From contig NZ_CP136624.1 of assembly GCF_032917945.1 (NCBI RefSeq), positions 2,356,001 to 2,420,000 on the forward strand: a stretch of DNA of 64,000 bases. Reading direction: 5' to 3'. A program made the translations under genes and the position numbers. How positions within the stretch are numbered: the first letter of the stretch is position 1; each line of letters begins with the position of its first letter. Positions 7,880 to 16,638 of this stretch are shown here, in pieces. The notes beneath the pieces are model-generated. The model was not told where the DNA came from, did no database searches, and saw only the letters and a program-made list of their open reading frames with translations. Source of the DNA: Bradyrhizobium sp. sBnM-33 (lineage in GTDB: Bacteria; Pseudomonadota; Alphaproteobacteria; Rhizobiales; Xanthobacteraceae).

Positions 7880-9167
7880 ACAGTCCGCTGAAAAACCATG
7901 AGATGGAGAGTTTTCTTATTCTGGCCGGTCGTTGTTGGGGTGACGCGGCGGAGTTGGATGTAAATTTCTAGCCTGGTGTTGGGTGCACCCTGACGCGGGG
8001 TGGCTAAGCGGCAAGCAGTTTTGGAATGCGGATCATGTTATAGGCGATCAGATTGAGCAGGAAGTCGGCGGCGACGCGGCCGATGCCACGATGTTTGGTC
8101 TTGCGCATGGTGCCATGCTGCTTGCCCCATCCGAAAATGCACTCGACCATCGCCCGGCGCGATTGCGACATGCCATATCCCGGATGCCGCGTGGTTCGTT
8201 CGTCGATGGCGCTGTTGCGGTTCTTGCCGGTTTTGGTGGCGGCCTGGTTCTGTGTCACATGCGGCGTCACGCCGATGGCGCGAAGATTGGCGACATGATC
8301 GGCGGTATCGTACGCCTTGTCCTCACCGGCCGTGATGCGGCGGCCTGCGGCTTTGCGTCTCGCCTTCAGCATGGTCTCCGAAGCTCGGCGTTCGGCGGTG
8401 CCATTGGCATGTGTGACCCTGCCGGCCACCGCCAGCCCATGCCGATTCTCCATGGTGGCGTGGCCCATATAGCAAAGCTTGGCCTCTCGTCCGGCCGCCT
8501 TGCGATAAAGCCTGCTGTCCGGGTCGCTGGTATTCGCATGGGTGTCGTTCTTGCGCTTTTGGCCATGGAAGTTGGCGCCGTCATCATCGTCGCCGCTGCC
8601 GTCCTTGGGGCGGAAGCTCTTCTGTGAAGCCCAGGCTTCGATCAGCGTTCCATCCACCGAGAAGTGCTCGTCCGACAGCAGCGGCTTGACCTGCGGATGG
8701 TTCAGAAGCCTGGTCATGAACTTCGTGAACACGTCGCCGTTCTGCAGCCGCTCCCGGTTCTTGGTGAAGGTGGTCGGGTCCCAGACCGGATCGTCCGGCG
8801 ACAGTCCCACGAACCAACGATACAAGAGATTGTAGTCCAGTTGCTCCATCAACTGGCGTTCCGAGCGGATGCCGTAGAACACCTGCAGCAGCAAGGCGCT
8901 CAGCAATTGCTCCGGAGGGATCGAAGGACGTCCCTCGCTGGCGTAGAGCCTCCCAAGGCTGCGGTTCAAATCACTCAAAACATCCCGGACAAGTTCCCGG
9001 ACCTTCCGCAGCGGATGGTTCGCTGGCACCCGCTTATCCGGCGCGATGTACGAAAACAGGCCGCCCTGATCCGTAAACCTGCCGCGCATGATCGTCTCCG
9101 CCGATTCGGGATGATCAAGTGAATCATCAAGCCCCCTCCGTGGCGAGGGGGTTCTTCAGCAGACTGC
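7880..9167 (-). mobile_element. IS5-family insertion sequence, copy 1
   Basis: 1,288 bp bounded by imperfect repeats of GCAGTCCGCTGAAAAACC (left end starts with A; right end has CTTCAGCAGACTGC). A TA is duplicated at 7878-7879 and 9168-9169. The right end coincides with the stop codon of the AbiEii toxin remnant. The second copy is at 41911-43197 in the opposite orientation, with cleaner ends. Confidence 0.9.
8004..9089 (-). CDS. IS5-family transposase
   Basis: 361 residues: N-terminal DUF772-type domain (ANHPLRKVRELVRDVLSDL, ASEGRPSIPPEQLLSALLLQ) and a DDE catalytic domain with HFSVDGTLIEAW, AGEDKAYDT and the C-terminal VECIFGWGKQHG carrying the Glu. The frame is intact and almost identical to the copy at 41988-43073, so it may be active. 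Confidence 0.92.
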   Translation of the reverse strand: MRGRFTDQGGLFSYIAPDKRVPANHPLRKVRELVRDVLSDLNRSLGRLYASEGRPSIPPEQLLSALLLQVFYGIRSERQLMEQLDYNLLYRWFVGLSPDDPVWDPTTFTKNRERLQNGDVFTKFMTRLLNHPQVKPLLSDEHFSVDGTLIEAWASQKSFRPKDGSGDDDDGANFHGQKRKNDTHANTSDPDSRLYRKAAGREAKLCYMGHATMENRHGLAVAGRVTHANGTAERRASETMLKARRKAAGRRITAGEDKAYDTADHVANLRAIGVTPHVTQNQAATKTGKNRNSAIDERTTRHPGYGMSQSRRAMVECIFGWGKQHGTMRKTKHRGIGRVAADFLLNLIAYNMIRIPKLLAA

Positions 9168-10109
9168 TAAAGCTTATCGATCCACTCCTGGATCTCAGTC
9201 TTTATTTCTTCGAAACTGGGTGGGTCATCATAGTAGAGAGCGCGACTGCGGTCATAGGCGTTCGCATACAGGGCCGTCGTTTCGGCGTCGCTCAGAAGAA
9301 AAGCTTCGTTCCCAGCGATGTTCTGGTTGTCGCCCTAACGAAATCGCTTTTGTTTGTGCTGCTTGTATCCTTCCGTGCCGATGAATTCCTGAACCTCCGG
9401 ACGTTGGAGCAGTTCGTAGACATCATAGTAGTGCCGCATGAACCCGACCGGATCGCCGACATCGGATTGCTGATTGCGAAACTTGGTCGAGATCGTCTGC
9501 AGCTTTTCTACGAATGTGTAGCTAGGATCATAGCAAGGCACCGCCTTGGCGGTTATCGATGATGTCGACGTTGCTGGCGACGGCCCGGTCATAAAGCCAG
9601 GAACTGATATCCTCGGGTGTGTTTGGCGCGACCTTGTCAAAGCCGGCCTCGAGCAGGACGCCGTCCCTCAGCCCTTCCCGGTTCAGCGATGCTCGTGTAA
9701 ATCAGACGGATTCCTGCGTTCCGATAATCGGGCACATCATCAAACGCGGTATCGCGCTCCACCTTCGTGATGCCGTCGATCTTGATCATTTGGGCCAGCC
9801 AGTCGAAGAAGTCCTTTCTGGATCGGATATGCGGCGGCTTGTTGTGGTTCTTGCCGGTCTTCACATCCCGGTCGGAGGTTCGATGAGAATATCGATGGCC
9901 TCCGAAAACCGATTGATGATCTGATGTCCTTTCGAAAGGGAAGTTCCACCCTTCAGCTGGAATGTGAAGCCGAGCTGCTGCAGCCCGTAGAGGCAATGCA
10001 TGATCCAGTAGTCCTTTTCGACGAGCGGTGGATCAATGCCCTTTACTTTCGCCACAATCCGGATCAGGTCAGCAAACTGAGGATGATTGTGGAGGAAATC
10101 ACGCGGCAT
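9167..10109 (-). pseudogene. AbiEii-type nucleotidyltransferase toxin, multiply frameshifted
   Basis: Starts at ATG 10109 with KGIDPPLVEKDYWIMH and LKGGTSLSKG (nucleotidyltransferase GG-S motif) followed by RFSEAIDI, where AbiEii normally has SEDID: one metal-binding Asp is Ala. After a frameshift near 9900 comes KTGKNHNKPPHIRSRKDFF, then another shift to CYDPSYTFVEKLQTISTKF and PVGFMRHYYDVYELL, then a third to DAETTALYANAYDRSRA, ending at 9167. The toxin cannot be made intact. It overlaps the antitoxin remnant by 11 bases, as in intact type IV AbiE modules. Confidence 0.82.
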
Positions 10110-10690
10110 GCAATTCGCTCGCCCTTAGCGCACGCTCGAAGAATTTCTTTGTTCGCTCGTTCCCATACTCGCGGACGGCGCGACGCAAGCGCCGCCGGTC
10201 GGACGACGCGGCGCGTTGCACTACCCGCTTGAGAACCTCGTCCTTGGCTTCCGCGAGCTGATCAACGTTGTTGACGAGGTCAATAAGGAGAAATTCCTTT
10301 GTAAGCGACTTTGGAAAGCGCGGGCTTCACGCGAAACGCAAACTTGCGGCTGCCTAGCTGAAAGTCCCCGTGGCGCTTGTGGTTGTAGACGACGGTCTTG
10401 TCATAAAGCTGCGTCGTGCCCACTCCCAGACTGTTGTAGGCATTCGGCGAAGCCAGGAGAAATGTATCGTCCTTGAGAAAAGCGCTAACGACTTCCTTGT
10501 CAGCAGCGGGAGCCGGACCATACACCGTTTCCTTTGGATAGGCGTAGAGCCCGCCCGAAAGCTTCTTGAGGGTACCGCTCTCAACCAGCTGCTTGAGATG
10601 CCGATCGACAGAGGTCGACCAGCGCCGATCCGCGCGCCGATAGGCTTTTCCGGGCTTCAAGTGCCTTTTGAGGGTATCGAACTTCGTCAT
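10099..10690 (-). pseudogene. AbiEi-type antitoxin (DUF6088-like), one frameshift
   Basis: From ATG 10690 the winged-helix part reads KRHLKPGKAYRRADRRWST, VDRHLKQLVESGTLKKLSGG and LYAYPKETVYGPAP, then LASPNAYNSLGVGTTQLYD, typical of AbiEi/DUF6088 antitoxins that autorepress the abiE operon. One extra base near 10308 shifts the frame and ends translation at 10280; on the corrected frame SLTKEFLLIDLVNNVDQL continues to a stop at 10099 inside the toxin start. Confidence 0.82.
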
Positions 10691-10755
10691 GGTCTGGAGT
10701 ATAAGTCAAAACTGACTGTTTCGGGTTTCTCATTGAAAATCCATGCAATGTATGG

Positions 10756-11165
10756 TCATAGAAGATGCCTAAAAGCGATCGGATCCGAAGCAAGGGCGCA
10801 ACACATTCGTGAGATTAGGTCGTCCATTTCGTATCTGGTTGACGGATCTTGTGTCTCGTCCTCGAACATCTGGTCGGTTTCGTCTTCCCTCAGAGCTTCG
10901 CGACGACCTTCCTGGCGCCACTGGCTCGCGATGCTGCGCATCACCTGTGAAAGGAATGCTGGAAGCTGGACTTCGCTGGGCCACAGCCGCCGCCCCAACA
11001 AGATGCAGTCGAGCGCCTCGTAGAGAAGATCATCCGTATCATGGTAGCGTAGGCCGCTGCCCAGGCGCGGGCTAACAACGACAGGCGCACGAGGTCGGGC
11101 CCGCGCAAGCGGCCGATGATGCGGCGAACCTCGCCGAGGGAAATATGCGTCGCCTCATCGTCCAT
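10756..11165 (-). pseudogene. sigma-70-like protein, frameshifted and truncated
   Basis: From ATG 11165: HISLGEVRRIIGRLRGPD, VRLSLLARAWA, then one frameshift near 11060 to GLRYHDTDDLLYEALDC, LPAFLSQVMRSIASQWRQEG and RYEMDDLISRM. Helix layout and the DDLLYEAL...SIASQWRQE pattern fit region 2 of a sigma-70-family factor. Region 4 is absent; the frame ends at 10756. Assignment as a sigma factor is moderate. Confidence 0.55.
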
Positions 11166-11420
11166 TGATTGCCGACCAGGCCTCCAATGAGTGTTGCGCT
11201 GCAGGTGGCCTTTCCGGGAAGGCTTTGCGAAAATTTTTCGGAAAGTTACCGACGGCGACCGATCGACGCGAGTCTCGCCGGGCACCAAAAGAGGCTTGGT
11301 GATCGATGCACAACGCCTTCTGATAACCTAAGTCTATGTTATTACTGGGATAATTATAACTGTCTTGAAATGTCATCTGACAATCATTACACTTATTACA
11401 GTTGCGCGGAGGTATGGGCC

Positions 11421-11888
11421 ATGACTGACGTGGTCACCAAGCTCAAGATCGATGATCGTGATCGGGAAGAGGCAAAGAAGGGCGCGGGCCTGCTTGGCGG
11501 GCTTGCAGCGCCTGGCGGCCTGTTCTTCACAGATCCCTCCGGGAAGCCGATCCTGACAGAGATGCCTGCATCGCTCTTGCGAGCGGTGCACGATTTTCTC
11601 GACGCCATCTCGCAGCCGGGCGAAACCTTGGTCTTCAAGGCGGAGCATGAGGTTTCCCCAGAGACGGCAGCCGAGATGTTGGGCATCTCTCGTCCCGTCG
11701 TGTACAAGCGCATGGATGCGGGGAAACTGCCGTTCCGGCAGGTAGGCACCCATAGACGAATCCGTGTCGCAGATGTCGCGCGCCTGAAGCAGCATGAGGA
11801 GCAGCGCCGGAAGGCTGCGGCTGAAATAGCTGCCGATACCGAGGATCTCGAGGCGAACTATGCCGAGACCGGTAACCGGGCTCCTTGA
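11421..11888 (+). CDS. excisionase-type HTH protein, probable antitoxin
   Basis: 155 residues. The middle has a MerR/Xis-like winged helix: SPETAAEMLGISRPVVYKRM followed by DAGKLPFRQVGTHRRIRVA and a basic helix. A GGAGG lies about 9 bases before ATG 11421. Its 3' end overlaps the PIN gene by 29 bases, the layout of a toxin-antitoxin pair in which the HTH protein represses the operon and binds the toxin. The N-terminal 80 residues are not recognised. Confidence 0.8.
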   Translation: MTDVVTKLKIDDRDREEAKKGAGLLGGLAAPGGLFFTDPSGKPILTEMPASLLRAVHDFLDAISQPGETLVFKAEHEVSPETAAEMLGISRPVVYKRMDAGKLPFRQVGTHRRIRVADVARLKQHEEQRRKAAAEIAADTEDLEANYAETGNRAP

Positions 11889-12459
11889 TGCAAACGTTCT
11901 ATACTCGAACGCACTTCGCAATCTCCTGCTTCAGCTTGCGTTGAATGACGCGTTCGAGGCCCGGTGGACGGATCGCATCGAAGATGAGTGGCTCCGCAAT
12001 CTCGAGGATCGGACGAGAGATCGGGTTTCGCAGCGAACCCTGCCGCTCATTCGCAAGCACTTTCCGGATGCGATCATTTGCGATTTCGACGCCGACCAAG
12101 CTATCAGAAGTACGGATCCCAAAGACCGCCACGTAGCCGGTGCAGCCGTCGCGGTGCAACCCTGTGCACTGATCACAAACAACCTCAATGATTTCGATGC
12201 AAGCGAGCTCGCAAAGCTCGGCGTCCGAGTGTTGTCGCCGGACGATTTTCTCGTTGAGCTATTCGACGAAGCACCGGGCTTTATCGAAGCCGCAACACGA
12301 GAGGCGGCGGCCAACCTTACGAAGAGCTTGCCTTCCTGGTACGAATATATTGCCGACCTCGAGCTCAGAGCGGGGTTGACAAAATTCGCCGCGCGATTGC
12401 GTTCGTTCGACCACCAGACAAGTGGTTCCGATCTTGCGGCAACAAAGGAGCCCGAGTGA
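11860..12459 (+). CDS. PIN-domain ribonuclease, probable toxin
   Basis: 199 residues. PIN acidic residues are visible: LLDANVLYS (first Asp), RIEDEWLRNL (Glu), DPKDRHVAGAAV (Asp) and LITNNLNDFD. PIN toxins are Mg-dependent RNases. The start ATG 11860 follows GAGG and lies inside the antitoxin gene, implying coupled translation. It converges with the qatD remnant, whose stop is 10 bases away. The last 45 residues form a separate helical tail. The pair appears intact, unlike the AbiE module next door. Confidence 0.82.
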   Translation: MPRPVTGLLDANVLYSNALRNLLLQLALNDAFEARWTDRIEDEWLRNLEDRTRDRVSQRTLPLIRKHFPDAIICDFDADQAIRSTDPKDRHVAGAAVAVQPCALITNNLNDFDASELAKLGVRVLSPDDFLVELFDEAPGFIEAATREAAANLTKSLPSWYEYIADLELRAGLTKFAARLRSFDHQTSGSDLAATKEPE

Positions 12460-12468
12460 GAGGATCGC

Positions 12469-12556
12469 TCAGGTTTTGAGGAGCGTCTGCAGGTTTGCGC
12501 GAATAATGTCGGACACGGTGTCGGCAGCTATTTTTCTGACATCGGCGATAGATGCG
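12469..12556 (-). pseudogene. QatD-like TatD nuclease, C-terminal piece cut off by IS21
   Basis: Minus-strand reading gives ASIADVRKIAADTVSDIIRA followed by NLQTLLKT and a stop at 12469. It continues the TatD-family fragment at 15369-15800: the sequences join cleanly across the 8-bp duplication TAGATGCG flanking the IS21 copy. Confidence 0.75.
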
Positions 12557-12756
12557 TGCGCGTACCGAGCGATCGCGACCGGGCGTTCCGATTGATCACG
12601 ACCGGCTGTACCGATTGATTGCGACCAGGCGTTCCGATTGATCGCGACCACCCATTCCGGGCGATCGCGACCAGCCTGTGGACGGGTGTGACGGGCGCCG
12701 TTGGGTGATCTGCGAATCGGCATGGTTTCGCTCCTTTCCACGAGGAGCGGGGGCAA

Positions 12757-14289
12757 ATGCCAGGACCGAGATTACCTATGCGCAAAATTCGCGACGTGCT
12801 GCGGCTGTCCGCCGCCGGCATGTCCAAACGCAAGATCGCTGCCAGCCTGGGGATGAGTGCAACGGCCGCCGGGGAGTGCATCCAGCGGGCACGCCGCGCC
12901 GGCCTCACCTGGCCGGTACCGGAAGGCCTGACGGACGAGGCGCTGGAGGCCCGACTCTACCGACCTCCAACGGTCGGCGCAAAGCGTCGACCGCAGCCAG
13001 ACTGGGCGGCGGTCCACCGTGAGCTTCGCCGGCCAGGGGTGACGCTGCAGCTATTGTGGGAGGAGCATCGCGCGGCCTACCCGGATGGTTACGGGTACAG
13101 CCGCTACTGTGAGCTCTATGGCGCCTGGGCGGCGCGGCTGTCGCCGACTATGCGACAGAGCCACGTCGCTGGCGAGCGCATGTTCGTTGATTACGCCGGC
13201 ACGACGCTTGAGGTGATGGATGGTTCGACCGGCGAGGTACTGACAGCCCAGCTGTTCGTCGCCTCGCTCGGCGCGACGAACTACACATATGCGGAGGCCA
13301 CCTGGACGCAGGGCCTGTCCGACTGGATCGGCTCGCACACGCGCGCCTTTGCGTTCATCGGCGGGGTTCCGGCAGTGGTGGTGTCCGACAATCTGCGCTC
13401 GGGCGTCACCAAGGCTTGCTTCTATGAGCCGACGGTCAACCGCACCTATGCCGAGATGGCGGCTCACTACAACACCGCCATTGTTCCGGCGCGGCCGTAT
13501 CGCGCCCGCGACAAAGCTAAGGTAGAAGTTGCGGTCCAAATTGCGACTCGATTTATCGTCGCGAAGCTGCGCAACCGGCAGTTCTTCTCGCTCTGCGCAT
13601 TGAACGTGGCCATCGCCGAGCTTGTCGCACAACTCAACAACCGCGTGTCGCGCCATCTCGGTGCGAGCCGCCGCGCGTTGTTCGACGAGATCGAGCGCGC
13701 GGCGCTCAAACCGCTGCCGGCCGAGCCCTACGTCTTTGCCGAATGGAAGGAATGCAGGGTCGCGCTCGACTACCACGTCGAGATCGAGAAGCACTACTAC
13801 TCGGTGCCGCACCAATTGCTGCGCGAGAAGGTTTGGGCGCGCATCACGGCGCGCACGATTGAAGTCTTCCACTGCGGCAAACGCGTTGCCGCCCATGTGC
13901 GCTCTTCCTCCGACCGCAAGCATACGACGGTGCGCGAGCACATGCCGTCGAGCCACCGGCGCTATGCCGACTGGACGCCAGAGCGCCTCCGGCGAAGCGC
14001 CGCCGAGATCGGCCGCCGCACGTCGGCACTGATCGCGACTATCCTGCGGGAGCGCACGCATCCCGAGCAAGGCTTCCGCGCCTGTGTCGGCATCCTGCGG
14101 CTTGCCAAGACATATGGCCGCGAGAGGCTCGAGGCTGCGTGCGGCCGCGCGCTCGAGATCGGCGCGCGCTCCTACAGTTCGGTCAACTCGATCCTCAAGA
14201 ACAATCTCGATCGCCAGCAGCCCGCAACGCCCACGGACGGGCCAGCGATAGCGCACGACAACATCCGTGGCCCGACCTACTTCCATTGA
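12757..14289 (+). CDS. istA: IS21 transposase IstA
   Basis: 510 residues: N-terminal helix-turn-helix (RLSAAGMSKRKIAASLGMS), then the rve integrase core with MFVDYAGTTLEVMD, ASLGATNYTYAEAT, VSDNLRSGVTKA and the downstream Glu (KAKVEVAVQIATR), then a C-terminal domain. Start ATG follows GAGGAGCGGGGGCAA. IstA binds the ends and performs cut and strand transfer with IstB. The frame is intact. Confidence 0.95.
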   Translation: MPGPRLPMRKIRDVLRLSAAGMSKRKIAASLGMSATAAGECIQRARRAGLTWPVPEGLTDEALEARLYRPPTVGAKRRPQPDWAAVHRELRRPGVTLQLLWEEHRAAYPDGYGYSRYCELYGAWAARLSPTMRQSHVAGERMFVDYAGTTLEVMDGSTGEVLTAQLFVASLGATNYTYAEATWTQGLSDWIGSHTRAFAFIGGVPAVVVSDNLRSGVTKACFYEPTVNRTYAEMAAHYNTAIVPARPYRARDKAKVEVAVQIATRFIVAKLRNRQFFSLCALNVAIAELVAQLNNRVSRHLGASRRALFDEIERAALKPLPAEPYVFAEWKECRVALDYHVEIEKHYYSVPHQLLREKVWARITARTIEVFHCGKRVAAHVRSSSDRKHTTVREHMPSSHRRYADWTPERLRRSAAEIGRRTSALIATILRERTHPEQGFRACVGILRLAKTYGRERLEAACGRALEIGARSYSSVNSILKNNLDRQQPATPTDGPAIAHDNIRGPTYFH

Positions 14290-14303
14290 GGAGATGACGA
14301 CTG

Positions 14304-15107
14304 ATGCTCTCACATCCCACTCTAGACCAGCTCAGAGCGCTCAAGCTCGACGGCATGGCGCAAGCCTTCACCGAGCTCGAGGTGCAAGAGGAGGCTCGCA
14401 ATCTCGCGCACGCCGAATGGCTGGCTCTGCTGCTCGACCGCGAGGTCGCCTATCGCAGCACCCGTCGCTTCCAGGCCCGACTGCGCGCCGCCCGGCTGCG
14501 GCACAGCCAAGCCGCGGTCGAGGACGTCGACTACCGCACGCCACGCCGGCTCGACAAGGCGCTGTTCCAACAGTTGGCCACCTGCCGCTGGATCGCCGAG
14601 CACCGCGGCCTGCTGGTCACCGGCCCGTGCGGAATCGGCAAGTCGTGGTTAGCCTGCGCGCTCGCGCAAAAGGCTTGCCGCGACGGCTACACGGTCCACT
14701 ACACGCGCGTGCCGCGTCTGTTCGCTGATCTCGATCTCGCTCATGGCGACGGCCGCTTCCCGCGACTGTTCCGGATGCTGGTCAAGGTCGATTTGCTTGT
14801 ATTGGACGATTGGGGACCCGACCGCCTCTCAGCCAGTCAGCGGCGCGATCTCATGGAGATCGTCGAGGACCGTCATGGCCGCGGCTCCATCCTCATCACC
14901 AGCCAACTCCCTGTGGCAACTTGGCACGAGGTTATTGGCGAGCCCACCGTCGGCGACGCCGTGCTGGATCGTATTGTCCACAACGCTTATCGGATCGAGC
15001 TCGACGGCCCGTCTATGCGCAAGCTCAAAGCCGACGAGGAACGGCTGGCGCCGGCCGCGGCCACACCGCCAGCCAACGGCAAGCCGCCCACGGGAGCAAA
15101 AATATGA
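14304..15107 (+). CDS. istB: IS21 helper ATPase IstB
   Basis: 267 residues, DnaC/IstB-like AAA+ ATPase with Walker A-like GPCGIGKSWLACAL, Walker B LLVLDDWGPD and sensor-like SILITSQLPVATW. It lies 14 bases after istA with GAGGAG upstream. IstB activates IstA and selects targets. About 260 bases of non-coding element sequence follow to the right end. Confidence 0.95.
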   Translation: MLSHPTLDQLRALKLDGMAQAFTELEVQEEARNLAHAEWLALLLDREVAYRSTRRFQARLRAARLRHSQAAVEDVDYRTPRRLDKALFQQLATCRWIAEHRGLLVTGPCGIGKSWLACALAQKACRDGYTVHYTRVPRLFADLDLAHGDGRFPRLFRMLVKVDLLVLDDWGPDRLSASQRRDLMEIVEDRHGRGSILITSQLPVATWHEVIGEPTVGDAVLDRIVHNAYRIELDGPSMRKLKADEERLAPAAATPPANGKPPTGAKI

Positions 15108-15368
15108 AGCGCATCGCCAGCCCACCGGCCGCCCCCGTGGGTCAACAGGGACCTCCCGCGCGCGCTGCTGCGTCAGCCGTGGGGGCACTCCGCAGCGCGC
15201 GCGGGTCCCTCCTGTCGACTACCGGGACGGCCTCCACCGCGCTTGACGTCGAGCCAAAACACTGAGATCAGAAAATGCACCTGACGGCACCATCACACTG
15301 GTCGCGATCGATCGGAATGGGTGGTCACAATCCGTCGTAGCGGGTGGTCGCGATCGTCGGAATACGCA

Positions 15369-15872
15369 TAGATGCGACCGTTAGTCGGATGTCTGCCGGC
15401 TCCGCCGGCCTGCCTTCCATTTGAGTGAAGGGACCGTCGTTTCGGTGAGAATGCGATCCAAGGGCATTTCGGTGACGTGGATCCGACCCCGGTCCGAGCG
15501 CGTCATCTCGGCATTGACAGAAAAATAGCATCCCAAGGCGGCCGCGCGCTGCATATCGCGCTTGCCGCCGGTGAACCAGTGTAGAACGACAGTGCCGCGG
15601 TGCCGGGGCAGGTGTTCCTCAATCATGTCCAGCACTGTCGGCGCAGCCCTCACGCTGTGGACGGTGAGAATTTTTCCACCTGCATCCGCGCAGCGCTCGA
15701 GGATCGTTCGGAAGACACGTTTCTGGGGCTCAAGGGACTTATAGAAACGGGGGCCTGCATCCAGGCCGACCTCGCCAACATAGCGCGTTTCGGAAACCGA
15801 TGGGAAATGCCCCGATCTATCCGCACTGCAGGCGATGGCAACGAAGGAGGACGAGGCGAAGCTATCTACCAC
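15369..15872 (-). pseudogene. QatD-like TatD-family nuclease, N-terminal part, frameshifted
   Basis: Reads TRYVGEVGLDAGPRFYKSL, ILERCADAGGKILTVHSVRA, GTVVLHWFTGGKRDMQRAA and LGCYFSVNAEMTRS, the TatD metal-dependent hydrolase fold of the kind found as QatD in Qat anti-phage loci. The final catalytic motif should be TETDGPF; a missing base gives TETTVPS here, and the correct frame continues FTQMEGRPAEPADIRLTVA up to the IS21 end at 15369. The N-terminal first 70-80 residues of a TatD protein, with HxH, are absent. So the gene has a frameshift, an IS21 insertion and a lost N-terminus. Confidence 0.75.
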
Positions 15873-16190
15873 TGCGGAGAAGCCCCCAAGGGGGCCGATC
15901 TGAAGTCGCCCACAAAGCTGGAAACCGTGAAGTCGACCGAAAGCGTGGTCTTGAGCGAATGGCTCTCTTCGCCTGCCATCATGGCCTGGGCGGCTGTTCC
16001 GACCAAGCTCGGCGCCGAGGATCTGCGCCCCTATCTGTTTGTTGCAAAAGATCGCAAGGATTATGTCGGGTCAGCCTCGGTTCTCGGCCATCTGACCGCA
16101 GCCGTTGAGCAGCTCTTCGGTGGCAAATTCGCGGTTCAGGGCCTAGACGCAGATCTCAGACGGCTTGCACCACCCGAACCCATCAATCCC
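15850..16190 (+). pseudogene. C-terminal fragment of a possible QatA-like ATPase
   Basis: The plus frame carries LKSPTKLETVKSTESVVLSE, WLSSPAIMAWAAVPTKLG, EDLRPYLFVAKDRKDYVGSA and EQLFGGKFAVQGLDADL. It looks coding and resembles the C-terminal part of KAP-type P-loop ATPases found beside QatD, but no P-loop is in this piece and the link is drawn mainly from its neighbour. Orientation opposite to the TatD piece indicates rearrangement. Confidence 0.4.
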
Positions 16191-16401
16191 AACCGCCTCA
16201 CTGCACAAAAGGAAAAAAATTGTTGCAGCCACCCGTGAACTGCCGGCTTCCGGTTACGCGCTTGAAATAGACGGCCGCCTCAAAGCCGAATTTGCTACCA
16301 GAGACGGTGCCAGGGCAGGTGGAGAAGAACTCAAGAAGCGTTTTCTCATGCTTCAGATCAGGATCTATGACGTGCAGACGAATGCGCGCGAGGAAATCTA
16401 G
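16165..16401 (+). CDS. small hypothetical protein
   Basis: About 60 plausible C-terminal residues: RELPASGYALEIDGRLKAEF, then GARAGGEELKKRFLMLQIRIYD. The likely natural start (before KKIVAATREL) is AGG rather than ATG at 16210, so this may be a decayed gene read from a fortuitous upstream ATG. No family is recognised. Confidence 0.3.
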   Translation: MHHPNPSIPTASLHKRKKIVAATRELPASGYALEIDGRLKAEFATRDGARAGGEELKKRFLMLQIRIYDVQTNAREEI

Positions 16402-16638
16402 ATCCTCCGACTCAAGTCTGAGCGGATCCTTCTGCTTTTGTGCGCATGCGGCTTCCGCCGCATCGGGCTCTCGTGTTGGGGTGGACGCCCCCTTCCGCCG
16501 CTCTGCGTGGCAAGATGGGGTCGTCGAGGACCTCAAACGAAGGAGCCGCCCGTGGAAACGATTGGGGCAAACGCAAGGGTCGCTCCTCGCTACCCATTCG
16601 TGAGAAACTCTATCCCGTCGAACTTCAAGGAGTTCGTT

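Larger units (their letters stand above)
12557..15368 (+). mobile_element. IS21-family insertion sequence, copy 1 (2,812 bp)
   Basis: Ends are TGCGCGTACCGAGCG and CGGAATACGCA, with several internal subterminal repeats of the form CGATCGCGACC near both ends, as IS21 elements have. An 8-bp direct repeat TAGATGCG flanks it (12549-12556 and 15369-15376). It carries istA and istB. A copy of exactly the same length lies inverted at 49293-52104. It splits a TatD-family gene. Confidence 0.95.

Noticed and set aside
12557..12720. CRISPR-like tandem repeats of CGATTGATCGCGACC
   Set aside because: These are the subterminal transposase-binding repeats of IS21, present at both ends of both copies.
13051..14313. 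420-codon frame opposite istA (and its copy at 50348-51610)
   Set aside because: Shadow of istA in GC-rich DNA; appears in both IS copies only because istA is duplicated.
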